Part shown: one piece after another, positions 42,528 to 50,985 of the stretch
Layout: every line of letters begins with the position of its first letter
Numbering within the stretch: the stretch's first letter is position 1
DNA from: Pseudobutyrivibrio sp.
Lineage (GTDB): Bacteria > Bacillota > Clostridia > Lachnospirales > Lachnospiraceae
DNA: 64,000 nt
Direction: 5' to 3'
Assembly (NCBI RefSeq): GCF_015057185.1
Contig: NZ_SVEV01000006.1
Span: 1 to 64,000, forward strand
The notes under the pieces: model-generated
The model's database searches: none
What the model saw: only the letters and a program-made list of their open reading frames with translations
What the model was told of the DNA's origin: nothing
Made by a program: the position numbers and the translations under genes

Positions 42528-44006
42528 TTACTCAGCCTGTTCAGCACGCTTTGCATTTCTCTCTGTAAGACCATCTCTTACCTTATCCATGTAACCCGGC
42601 TTATCAAGGTTGTAGATAAGAAGTGGAATGATACCAAGTAGGAATACGATACCTGGAAGAAGGTTTGCACACATGTTGATACCAAACTCAGTATGTGCGA
42701 TCTGCTCTGTAAGTGTAGCAATTACTCCTGGATCTGTAGCTTCCTCTAACTGTGCTCTAACACCGAATAAGCTATCATATCCGTAAAATCCCATGATAAG
42801 AAGGAAGATTGAGTTTGCAAGAGCTGTACCCATCTTTGTAGCCATTCCTGAGAATGAGAATGCCATACCATCATTTCTATAACCATACTTAAGATCGAAG
42901 TCATCGATAGCATCAACAACCATACCTGATCCTGAAGGTCCTGCAATGTATCCAAGTCCATAGATAACCATCATTACGAAGTTGAATGGAATGCTCTTTG
43001 ATGGACCAAAGAAGATGATAATAAGTGCAAGGCCCTGAATGAGCATTGAGATGATACCTGTATTTCTCTTACCAAACTTCATACAGAACTTAGGAGCAAA
43101 TGGCATTACGATTGTACCTACAATCATCTGCATCATCATGAAAATTGTAATGTATTCAAAGTTTTGTACAACGTGCATATAGAAGTATACTGCAACAGAA
43201 ATACGACCAAGCATACCGAACATGTTCATTAAGCTGTACATAAGAGCACATACAAGGTTTCTGTTCTTTGCGATAAGCTTGAGACCTTCGATAATACTTC
43301 CCTGTTCACTCTTCTTAACATCAATTCTTTCTTTTGAAAGTGCTGCAACTGCCCAGAACATTGGAAGTGCAATAAGTGCAAGAAGGATAGCTGTTGACTG
43401 GTAACCAGCAGCCTGATCACCTTTACCAAACCATACAACAAGACGAAGTACGAAGAGGTTAAGGATGATTTGACCAATTGTCATACCCATCATCTGAGCT
43501 GCGTTTAATCTATTGATTTCCTTAGGGTCACGTGTCATTACAACTGGCATTGCAAGGTATGGTACATTTGTCATTGTGTATGACATACCAAGACCGATGT
43601 ATGTAATGTAAGCATAAGCAAGCTTAGCTGGACCGCCAAAGCCAGGTACTGTAAATGTAAGAATAGTAAAGATTACAAGGAATACTGCACCTACTACGAT
43701 GTAAGGACGGAATCGACCGTGCTTTGTGTGAGTACGCTCCATGAGTGTACCCATCATTGGATCATTAATAGCATCCCAAACCTTAGCAATTAGCATAAGG
43801 AGTGCAACTGCACCTGTTCCTAAACCGAATACGTCGGTGTAGAAAAGTGAAAGATAAGTACTTACCATTGTCCATGAAAGCTGAGAAGCAAAGTTACCCA
43901 TACCATAGACAAAATAGTTGATTGGCTTCAAAGGAGCCATACCATACTGGTTCACTTTAGTGATACCAGATTTTGCAGATGTGCCTGCCATGTTAGTAGT
44001 ATCCAT
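42528..44006 (-). CDS. GPH-family glycoside/sugar cation symporter (copy 1)
   Basis: The 492-residue protein has 12 membrane segments and the signatures of the glycoside-pentoside-hexuronide:cation family: WDAINDPMMGTLMERTHTKHGRFRPYI in the loop after helix 2-3 and FDLKYGYRNDGMAFS near the middle. It should bring in an intact glycoside with a cation. The ORF track includes 19 upstream codons lying on a hairpin; GGGGGAATTAGAA precedes the ATG at 44006. MGELEM at 44021 is the alternative. It follows flavoprotein 3 and precedes the cyclase. Copy 2 at 47.9 kb is clearly related. Confidence 0.92.
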   Translation of the reverse strand: MDTTNMAGTSAKSGITKVNQYGMAPLKPINYFVYGMGNFASQLSWTMVSTYLSLFYTDVFGLGTGAVALLMLIAKVWDAINDPMMGTLMERTHTKHGRFRPYIVVGAVFLVIFTILTFTVPGFGGPAKLAYAYITYIGLGMSYTMTNVPYLAMPVVMTRDPKEINRLNAAQMMGMTIGQIILNLFVLRLVVWFGKGDQAAGYQSTAILLALIALPMFWAVAALSKERIDVKKSEQGSIIEGLKLIAKNRNLVCALMYSLMNMFGMLGRISVAVYFYMHVVQNFEYITIFMMMQMIVGTIVMPFAPKFCMKFGKRNTGIISMLIQGLALIIIFFGPSKSIPFNFVMMVIYGLGYIAGPSGSGMVVDAIDDFDLKYGYRNDGMAFSFSGMATKMGTALANSIFLLIMGFYGYDSLFGVRAQLEEATDPGVIATLTEQIAHTEFGINMCANLLPGIVFLLGIIPLLIYNLDKPGYMDKVRDGLTERNAKRAEQAE

Positions 44007-44039
44007 TTCTAATTCCCCCATAGAATCCGCCTCATTTAT

Positions 44040-44094
44040 AATATCTAGTTGGTTTGGTATCACTTTGTTATACTCACCAAACCAACAAGATATT
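44040..44094. promoter_or_regulatory. Long near-perfect inverted repeat in the GPH 1 leader
   Basis: Arms of 19 nt (AATATCTAGTTGGTTTGGT and its inverse with one mismatch) enclose a 17-nt loop, 34 bases before the start codon. There is no T-run, so it is a leader hairpin or operator, not a plain terminator. Confidence 0.7.
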
Positions 44095-44173
44095 ATTAAA
44101 TTCGGCTCACTTAATATAATGTTTCTATATCAGAGGTGCAATTTTTCAGTGGATGGCACCTCTTAATATCACT

Positions 44174-45130
44174 TTAGTTCCAATGAAGATCGAAGTTCTT
44201 GTACTTCTCCATCATCTTTGGAAGTGTATCCTTATTAGCCATAAGCTTTGGAACACATACAGTAATCATGTTCTGAATCTCGTTATAGTGCTCATAGATT
44301 CCGATAAGAGTGTTACGAGCTCTGTTCTTCTGCTCCTCTGAGAATTCTACTGTTACCTTATCTCCATCAACTGAGAGCTTTCCGTAAATACCGCAGATTG
44401 GGCACTCAACAGTTGTTGTACCGTTCATAGAAAGAAGTGGGTTGTGGCAAACTGGGCAAACGCCTTCTTCACCTACCCATGTATCAACCTCGTCATATGG
44501 CTTACCAAGTGATTCAGCTACTGCTGTACCAAGGTCTGCACACTTCTTCATAAGGTCCTTGTCAAATAATGGATGACCTGTACGTCCCTGATCATATGCA
44601 TCTACGTGACCTACGCACTTCATGCAGAATGAGAATGAGAATAAATCAAGCATTGGAAGACCAAGTGCTACCCAGTTGTGAGTCTGAGCTCCACCAACTG
44701 AAATGTATCCAACATATCTATCCTTGAAATAACGCTCATCAAGAAGTGGCTTGCCTGCCTCTTGACGCTTCTTATTTTCCTCAATAAGAGCTGCTCTATC
44801 ATGAGATGGGCCAAATCTATCAACAAAGTTCTTGAACTGACCTACGATACCAACTGCATATACTGGAGCTGCGATGATAATACCATCAGCCTCAAGGCAC
44901 TTCTCCTCAAGAATATGGTAGTCATCCTTCATACAGCAGTGGATTTCTACATCACCCTTATCACGGCAACGGCTGCAATAATCGCAAGCACGACAGTGAC
45001 CGATATTTAATCTAACTGTATTAATAAATTCAACCTCTGCTCCAGCTTCCTTTGCTGCAAAAAGAGCTTCCTTTACCATAACATCACTTCTTTGATCTAT
45101 ACGACCAAAGGAAATACCTAAAACTTTCAT
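44174..45130 (-). CDS. Flavodoxin-like Fe-S flavoprotein with zinc ribbon (paralogue 3)
   Basis: The 318-residue protein has the same plan as the two others: FMN fold (LGISFGRIDQRSDVMVKEAL), a richer Cys cluster GHCRACDYCSRCRDKGDVEIHCC at about 47-69, SVGGAQTHNW, and a ribbon with CPVCH and CPICG. The additional Cys residues in the cluster suggest a different Fe-S arrangement. AAAGGAG precedes the ATG. It sits directly upstream of GPH transporter 1 and downstream of the AraC-GH39 gene's terminator. Function as a reductase in glycoside or aglycone catabolism is inference. Confidence 0.85.
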   Translation of the reverse strand: MKVLGISFGRIDQRSDVMVKEALFAAKEAGAEVEFINTVRLNIGHCRACDYCSRCRDKGDVEIHCCMKDDYHILEEKCLEADGIIIAAPVYAVGIVGQFKNFVDRFGPSHDRAALIEENKKRQEAGKPLLDERYFKDRYVGYISVGGAQTHNWVALGLPMLDLFSFSFCMKCVGHVDAYDQGRTGHPLFDKDLMKKCADLGTAVAESLGKPYDEVDTWVGEEGVCPVCHNPLLSMNGTTTVECPICGIYGKLSVDGDKVTVEFSEEQKNRARNTLIGIYEHYNEIQNMITVCVPKLMANKDTLPKMMEKYKNFDLHWN

Positions 45131-45253
45131 TCTATTCTCCTTTCACCACTTGAATGAATATGTGAACATTTTATGTCCAAATCCTTTTTCACACTTTATC
45201 TGATTTGGCAAATCTTCTTTACCAATTTAGTTCTAAAGCTTCCTGAAAAAAGA

Positions 45254-45290
45254 AGGAGGACAAAAATTGTAGTACATTTTTTGTCCTCCT
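45254..45290 (-). terminator. Terminator of AraC-GH39 gene 1
   Basis: AGGAGGACAAAAA / TTTTTGTCCTCCT, followed on the minus strand by TCTTTTTTC, lies 25 bases after the stop. Confidence 0.92.
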
Positions 45291-45314
45291 AGAAAATCTG
45301 TGTATTATTCACTT

Positions 45315-47720
45315 TTACTCATATTTAAACTGATATTTGATTTCAATAAATCTAATCTCTGTAGCCTTAAGAACATACTCAATCTCAAGCTTATTATCGC
45401 TAACCTCGATTTCCTGTCTTTCCATGTTTGGGTTGGCATGCTGTTTGATAAACTGTATCTCCTCATTTTCCATGGAGCTGGCAAGTCCAAGTCCTTTCCA
45501 CAAATCCTGCACACTGCCATATTCTGGATTAATGTAATAGGTCTTTATCTGGTAATTACCATTTTGAACATTATTAAGCACAACATTGAGATTCAAATCC
45601 TCTGTATCTGAAATGTAATAATCAATATCCTTTATCTGTATGCTGTCCTCTTCTATGTCCAAATATTTCTCTGATAAAGGTTTGAAGTTATGACACACAA
45701 TTGAATAGCTGCCTCTTCCATTAGTGGATACAATTCCATTCTCACATCGAATAATCTCGTTGTAGTAACTACGATTTAAAAACTCTACCGCATAAAAGGA
45801 TGGCTTTTTAATTCCATCTCTGGAAATCAATCCTGCATCACCACTGAGCAATGTGTTAGTATCATAGTATTCTGCGTACAAATCCAATCCGTGCCAATAG
45901 CACATTACATCAACCTCACCTATCATATCGATATAGTTTTTCATGATGTAGGCTGCATGCTCGCAGCTATCGCTGATTACATTTCTATTGGAAATGGTGT
46001 AATTCCACTCATCTAAATGAAATTCTTTTACATTAAATCCCTCATCAGCCATACACTTCTTCATGACAGCAACCTGATTTTTAACGTAATCCTTGTCCAA
46101 GGATTTCTTGCCATAGGTAAACTGTCCATCACTAAAGGAAATGTATTGGAATGAACCAAATGACACAAAGTCTGGCCAAATATCTCTCTTTTTCCAAATG
46201 GCAAAAACCTCTTCTGCCATAGTTTTTTCGTAACCCAAAATTAGTCCCGGCCCACCTATATTAATGTCCGGACTAATGGATTTGAAGGTATTATATACCA
46301 TATCAAAATAATGGTAGTATTCGCCGTTCTCTCTGGTGATATTCAGCTTAGGATTATTCCAAAATTCAAAATACCATTTTTCGATTTCTTCAACACCATA
46401 GCGATTAACCAAATGAATACTCAAATCCTTGATAAGCTTTTTGTAGTATTCATAATCAAATAGCTCATTTTCAGTAGCTGTCACGTTGATATATCGTTCG
46501 GGTGCATACATGAGCAAGGTAGGCTTTTGTCCAACCTCCATGTATAGCTTTATTTTATTATCCACAAGAAAATCTAGTACATTATCAAGCTTGTGGAAGC
46601 TAAACTGTCCATTTTCCCTAATAAAAGCATTCTGTGCAAACACATCCCACACACGCACATGAGTAATTCCCAATTTTTCCTTTAGCTCAAGAAGCTGTTC
46701 CTGTGCCTCCTGCTGAAGCAACATGTAAACACTTCCAATATTGATTACTCTAGTTTCATCTACATATTTTTTCTTGTAAATACTAGCATCAGCTTGAATG
46801 CTTTTTTTATTCAAATCCAATCTTGCATGTTTCGCATTGTCATTTTCAATATAAGTGATAATCTGCTGCTTGCCCTGTTCATCATCTACTTCAATTGGAT
46901 TATTTCTGTTTTGGTTTTCCGCAGTCTTTCTATATTCTCCTGGGGAAACATTAAATACCTTTTTAAAAGATTTGTTAAAGGCAGCAGAAGTGCAAAAGCC
47001 GTTGTCCATAGCAATATGTGTAAGGCTCTTATTGGTATAAATCAGTTCGTCCACTGCATGAAACAATCGAATATTATTCAGGTAATCCACAAAGGTCATA
47101 CCAAATTTTTTCTTGATATATTTAGAAAGATAGGCTGGTGTCAAAAACATCTGCTCCGCCAAATCATTAAGACTGATCGCAGACTGATAGTGTCCTTGAA
47201 TGTAGCTTTGAATCTCACTAATTCGCTCTTTTTCTGCATCATTGTCAAACAGTACTCTAGTCTCCTCTGTTTTGACCATAAAATTCGCAATCAGCACATG
47301 GAGCATCTGGTAATAAAGGGCCTGTAAATAGCATTTATCCTTGTTACCTTCTGTGTAATAATAACGGATAATCTCCTTCATCTGATGGCGCAGTTTATCA
47401 TAGGCAGAATTTTTATCCACTGCCGAATTACACAAGAACAACATCTGAGTGGTGCCAACAGTTTGAGAAAGCAAATAATAATCTATGGCAAAGCGAATAG
47501 CCAAAAGATTGCCCGAATTTTCAAATTTATGACGCTTATTAGAATTAATGAGAATCATGTCCTCTTCCTTGAGATGGAATACCTTGTCATCAATTACCAC
47601 ATCAACAGAACCAGCGAGCACATAGAGCAAATCCAAATTCTGATGGTAATGCTGCTCTCTCGGCTCGCTGTTAGACTCATGAATAATATTAAATTGAACA
47701 ATTTCTCTTATATTTTCCAT
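45315..47720 (-). CDS. AraC-family regulator fused to a GH39-like domain (copy 1, acid/base changed)
   Basis: The 801-residue protein starts with a cupin-type AraC sensor (about 15-90), has a double helix-turn-helix at about 175-275 (LNDLAEQMFLTPAYLSKYIKKKFG, IAMDNGFCTSAAFNKSFKKVF), and continues with about 500 residues of GH39 beta-xylosidase fold. The family nucleophile is kept (Glu571 in LDEWNYT), but the acid/base Glu of the usual WNEP motif is Asn456 (FWNNPKL). The domain may therefore bind a glycoside without normal hydrolysis. No signal peptide is present. The track's TTG start is replaced by the ATG at 47720; no good ribosome site is visible. It is co-oriented with the GPH transporters. 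Confidence 0.9.
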   Translation of the reverse strand: MENIREIVQFNIIHESNSEPREQHYHQNLDLLYVLAGSVDVVIDDKVFHLKEEDMILINSNKRHKFENSGNLLAIRFAIDYYLLSQTVGTTQMLFLCNSAVDKNSAYDKLRHQMKEIIRYYYTEGNKDKCYLQALYYQMLHVLIANFMVKTEETRVLFDNDAEKERISEIQSYIQGHYQSAISLNDLAEQMFLTPAYLSKYIKKKFGMTFVDYLNNIRLFHAVDELIYTNKSLTHIAMDNGFCTSAAFNKSFKKVFNVSPGEYRKTAENQNRNNPIEVDDEQGKQQIITYIENDNAKHARLDLNKKSIQADASIYKKKYVDETRVINIGSVYMLLQQEAQEQLLELKEKLGITHVRVWDVFAQNAFIRENGQFSFHKLDNVLDFLVDNKIKLYMEVGQKPTLLMYAPERYINVTATENELFDYEYYKKLIKDLSIHLVNRYGVEEIEKWYFEFWNNPKLNITRENGEYYHYFDMVYNTFKSISPDINIGGPGLILGYEKTMAEEVFAIWKKRDIWPDFVSFGSFQYISFSDGQFTYGKKSLDKDYVKNQVAVMKKCMADEGFNVKEFHLDEWNYTISNRNVISDSCEHAAYIMKNYIDMIGEVDVMCYWHGLDLYAEYYDTNTLLSGDAGLISRDGIKKPSFYAVEFLNRSYYNEIIRCENGIVSTNGRGSYSIVCHNFKPLSEKYLDIEEDSIQIKDIDYYISDTEDLNLNVVLNNVQNGNYQIKTYYINPEYGSVQDLWKGLGLASSMENEEIQFIKQHANPNMERQEIEVSDNKLEIEYVLKATEIRFIEIKYQFKYE

Positions 47721-47825
47721 AGGCAAATTATAAACTAAAAAATTTCGTATATCATTATAGAATTCCCCAAAAGCCTTTTATTATTTTGCAATCATATTTT
47801 TTTGCCTCATTTTTAGCGCAATAAA

Positions 47826-47850
47826 AGAGCCCTGCTAATTGCAAGGCCCT
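47826..47850 (-). terminator. Terminator of GPH transporter 2
   Basis: On the minus strand AGGGCCTTGC pairs with GCAGGGCTCT (two G-U) and is followed by TTTTATT. Confidence 0.75.
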
Positions 47851-47863
47851 TAAAATTCTATAT

Positions 47864-49288
47864 TTATCTATCGTAAGCTCTCTTACCATTCTCAAGATCA
47901 GTTCTAATCTCTTCAACCTTTTCAGGTGTAAGCTTGTACCAAATCATTGGAACAAGTGAAAGAACACCAATTACAAATGGAATAAGGTTTACTACCGCGT
48001 TGATACCCTGACGAGCTGCCTCTGTCTGCTCAGCATTTGGAACATATCCAACTGCATCAAGAAGAAGAATACCAGCAGCGCCACAAACAGCTGTAGCAAT
48101 CTTTACACCGAATGAAAGCATTGATGCTGCAACGCCTTCCTGACGGCGGCCAAGCTTCCAATCACCATACTCAAGTGAATCACCAACTAAGCCGTAGCAA
48201 ATACCTGAAGCTGAGTTGCAAAGACCACATACGAATGAGATTCCAAGTAATACTGGAATACCAGCGTTTGGAAGAAGGAACATTGCAAGGAAGCCAATGT
48301 TCATTAACATCTGAAGAATGATTAAGTAACCCTTCTTTGTGAACTTGCTAGTTCCCCATGGAAGTAATAAGCTTCCAATAAGCTGTGCAACAGTCATTAC
48401 TGTGAAGAATGTTGCAATGTGCATGAAATCACCTACTACATAAATGATGTAGAATGTGAGAAGTCCCATACGACCAGATACGCAAATAGCGCCAAGGAAT
48501 GTTGCAAGAACAACCATAAGAAGCTGATCGTTCTTTGCGATTTCTCTTAATGATGCAAGGAATCCAAGCTTCTCTGTCTTACCCTTGTTTGAGTGAAGAT
48601 GCTCTGTATATTTTTCCTTGCAGATAGCTCCGCAAATCCAGAATGGAATCATCATGATTACAGCCATGATAATTGCAAATCTAAAGTAACCCTGTGCATC
48701 AGCAGCCTCAACTCCTGGATGAGAAAGCTTTAAAAGAAGAGGTGCAGCTGTTGCTGAAAGGATAATACCGATAATTGAAGAACCTACATTACGGCTTGTT
48801 GCAAGAAGCATTCTTACCTTTGAATCAATTGCAACAACGTTCTGTAGTGCCTGATAAGCAATAGATGCAGCTGTATAAGCCATACCTGTGCCTATGTAGC
48901 AAAGTAAACATACGACTACTTTTGTTGTACCTTCCATTGGCCATACTGTAAATGTAAGAATATTAAATATAGCAAGGAAAGGTGGTGCAAAGAACAAGTA
49001 AGGGCGGAAACGTCCCCATCTTGTATTTGTTCTATCTGCGATAGTCCCCATCATTGGATCATTAATAGCATCCCAAACACGAGCAATTAACATAATTAAG
49101 GAAATTGCTGAAGCTGAAAGTCCAACGATATCTCTGTAGAATAATGTCAGGTAGTTGTTAATCATGTACCATGACATCTGACAGCCTATTTCACCAAAAG
49201 CATACCCAACTGCCAGCTTTGGGCCTGCTTTTTCGATTTTTGGTGCAGCAGCTGCATTATTTGTAGCTGACGTAGATACATCACTCAT
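47864..49288 (-). CDS. GPH-family glycoside/sugar cation symporter (copy 2)
   Basis: The 474-residue transporter has 12 membrane segments and the GPH loop WDAINDPMMGTIADRTNTRWGRFRPYL, almost the same as in copy 1. The N-terminal tail (about 20 residues, Ala/Ser-rich) is cytoplasmic. GGGAGG precedes the ATG. A candidate operator (site S3) lies about 125 bp upstream. The next upstream gene is the Gfo/Idh/MocA dehydrogenase, separated by a terminator, so GPH 2 has its own promoter. Import of an intact plant glycoside is the likely role. Confidence 0.92.
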   Translation of the reverse strand: MSDVSTSATNNAAAAPKIEKAGPKLAVGYAFGEIGCQMSWYMINNYLTLFYRDIVGLSASAISLIMLIARVWDAINDPMMGTIADRTNTRWGRFRPYLFFAPPFLAIFNILTFTVWPMEGTTKVVVCLLCYIGTGMAYTAASIAYQALQNVVAIDSKVRMLLATSRNVGSSIIGIILSATAAPLLLKLSHPGVEAADAQGYFRFAIIMAVIMMIPFWICGAICKEKYTEHLHSNKGKTEKLGFLASLREIAKNDQLLMVVLATFLGAICVSGRMGLLTFYIIYVVGDFMHIATFFTVMTVAQLIGSLLLPWGTSKFTKKGYLIILQMLMNIGFLAMFLLPNAGIPVLLGISFVCGLCNSASGICYGLVGDSLEYGDWKLGRRQEGVAASMLSFGVKIATAVCGAAGILLLDAVGYVPNAEQTEAARQGINAVVNLIPFVIGVLSLVPMIWYKLTPEKVEEIRTDLENGKRAYDR

Positions 49289-49410
49289 TTCTAATACCTC
49301 CCTAAGTCATTTGTGATGATAAGATAATAACAACTAAATTTCTACCTAACTTGTCCTAAAAAAAGATTATTTTATAAATCCTTGCGAAAATTCAAAAAAT
49401 CTGTGTATGT

Positions 49411-49437
49411 TGCAACAAAACGAATCATTCTGTTGCA
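49411..49437. promoter_or_regulatory. Candidate operator, site S3 (TGCAACA-N13-TGTTGCA)
   Basis: The 7-bp arms are perfect inverts, about 125 bp before the GPH 2 start codon. Confidence 0.6.
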
Positions 49438-49457
49438 GACCTCTAGTAAAAGTGCCA

Positions 49458-49513
49458 AAAGCCTGAGTCCCACTTTTATTCACATTGATGAATCAAAGTA
49501 AAACTCAGGCTTT
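49458..49513 (-). terminator. Terminator of the Gfo/Idh/MocA dehydrogenase gene
   Basis: AAAGCCTGAGT / ACTCAGGCTTT with an imperfect inner stem lies just after the stop; the T-run on the minus strand is short. Confidence 0.75.
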
Positions 49514-49526
49514 CATTTAGTTATTA

Positions 49527-50597
49527 TTATTCAAAATCTACAGATTTACCTGTACGAGCAGACTCTCTTGCTGCCTCCATGAGACGAAGAACTCGACGTG
49601 TTTCAGGAATCTTTACAAGGAACTCTTCCTGTCCATCGAATGCCTTACGGTAATTCTCAAAGTAATCCTCATGAGTTGTATTTGCAATTGGAAGTGGCTC
49701 TGTAATAAGCTTTCCTTCTGGTGGTGGTCCAAATGAACGTGTAGGACCCGCTGCAGTCATAGTACGCTGACCGCCAACATTCTGAAGCAATCCATTTGTA
49801 CGAACGATTGCCCCCTGTGGATCAAATCCATCAAGGTAAGCAGTTCCCTTATTTCCGCCCATAATCCAATGACGCTCAAACCACTTATTATCCATTTTAT
49901 CTGTAAGGAAATATGTACCAAGCTCAACCTCAGCCATAATTCCATTATCAAACTTCATAAGAATCTTGAAGTAATCATCAACCTCAAAGTTGATTACGTT
50001 TCTAACATCAGCAAATACTGACTTAATCTTTGCGCCTGGCATCATCCAAAGCATCTGATCAAGAAGGTGAACACCCCAGTCAAAGAGCATTCCGCCACCC
50101 TCTGCAATATATACATGCCAATCATGCATATTTCCGTTGAAGCCGTACAAGCTACTCTTGATAGAATAAACATCACCAAGTGTCTCGCTATCGTACACAT
50201 TCTTCATTGTACGGAAATCTTTATCAAATCTTCTCTGATGATGTACAGTAAAGTTAACACCGCACTCATCAACAACCTTTACCATGTCATCAAGCTCTTC
50301 CAAGTTCATAGCAACTGGCTTCTCGCAGATAATATCCTTTCCTGAGCGAGCTGCCTGAATAACAAGGTCATGATGCTGATTATTATTTGCAGCAATAAGT
50401 ACTACATCAACATCAGGGTCGTTAAACATCTCCTCATTATTAGAATATCTCTTAATGCCTTCCTTAACATCCTCAAGCTGCTTAGGGTCAATATCAGAAA
50501 TACCAACTACCTTGTAGCCATCAAGACGAGTAAGCATTGCTTCGTGCTCATGTCCCATAAAGCCATGGCCGATAATACCAATCTTAATTGTCTCCAT
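49527..50597 (-). CDS. Gfo/Idh/MocA-family NAD(P)-dependent sugar oxidoreductase
   Basis: The 356-residue enzyme has an N-terminal Rossmann domain (KIGIIGHGFMGHEH), the hinge motif ICEKPVAMN with the catalytic Lys, and the C-terminal beta domain containing GGGMLFDWGVHLLDQ with the substrate-side Asp and His. Family members oxidise or epimerise sugars; some oxidise the 3-hydroxyl of glucosides. DgpA, which makes the 3-oxo substrate for C-glycoside deglycosidase in an intestinal Lachnospiraceae strain, is of this family. AAGGAG precedes the ATG. The alpha/beta deglycosidase lies 8 kb away, which supports this role but does not prove it. A terminator stands in its leader. Confidence 0.88.
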   Translation of the reverse strand: METIKIGIIGHGFMGHEHEAMLTRLDGYKVVGISDIDPKQLEDVKEGIKRYSNNEEMFNDPDVDVVLIAANNNQHHDLVIQAARSGKDIICEKPVAMNLEELDDMVKVVDECGVNFTVHHQRRFDKDFRTMKNVYDSETLGDVYSIKSSLYGFNGNMHDWHVYIAEGGGMLFDWGVHLLDQMLWMMPGAKIKSVFADVRNVINFEVDDYFKILMKFDNGIMAEVELGTYFLTDKMDNKWFERHWIMGGNKGTAYLDGFDPQGAIVRTNGLLQNVGGQRTMTAAGPTRSFGPPPEGKLITEPLPIANTTHEDYFENYRKAFDGQEEFLVKIPETRRVLRLMEAARESARTGKSVDFE

Positions 50598-50626
50598 CGT
50601 TTTTCTCCTTATTAAAAATTTTACAC

Positions 50627-50670
50627 AAAAAAAGTCGATATCTTTTATCTACATAAAATATACCGACTTT
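50627..50670 (-). terminator. Terminator within the leader of the Gfo/Idh/MocA gene
   Basis: AAAGTCGGTAT / ATATCGACTTT with a 20-nt loop is followed on the minus strand by TTTTTTT. It ends only about 30 bases before the start codon, so it can act as an attenuator. Confidence 0.75.
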
Positions 50671-50768
50671 CCTCACTTTATTCTCTTATAAACTTCTCAA
50701 AATTTTGTTTTTCATTGCAACCAAATATTTCGTCCCCAAAATCCACGCAATAGGATGACAAAAATATT

Positions 50769-50985
50769 GCAACTCCCACATAGTGGGGCCCTCCCGTCAT
50801 TGCGGGAAAGCTAGCCCCATGCAAATTGCCTACGGCAATGGGGCTGCTGTGGCAGACGGGCAACTCCCACATAGTGGGGCCCTCCCGTCATTGCGGGAAA
50901 GCTAACCCCATGCAAATTGCCTACGGCAATGGGGTTGCTGTGGCAGACGGGCAACTCCCACATAGTGGGGCCCTCCCGTCTGCTT
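50769..50985. repeat. 91-bp tandem repeat of family A (copies A3/A4)
   Basis: Two full units and one partial unit (starts 50769, 50860 and 50951) contain ACTCCCACATAGTGGGGCCC and the nested hairpin AGCCCC-ATGCAA-ATTGCC-TAC-GGCAAT-GGGGCT; the second unit has AACCCC/GGGGTT. The outermost arm CCCGTCTGC abuts the stop of the AraC-GH39 gene. It is related to the element at 28.97 kb. Confidence 0.92.

Larger units (their letters stand above)
50598..50985. other. 388-bp gap with terminator and tandem repeats
   Basis: No gene is present. From left to right it holds the leader of the oxidoreductase gene with a terminator, a loose TGCAA-like pair with 16-bp inner spacing (50746-50771), and a 91-bp tandem repeat. 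Confidence 0.7.

Noticed and set aside
42528-45130. GPH transporter 1 and flavoprotein 3 as a simple operon
   Set aside because: A long inverted repeat and a 168-bp gap separate them; co-transcription is possible but not supported well enough to assert.
50769-50985. CRISPR array
   Set aside because: The units are contiguous 91-bp tandem copies with no unique spacers, and no cas gene is present.
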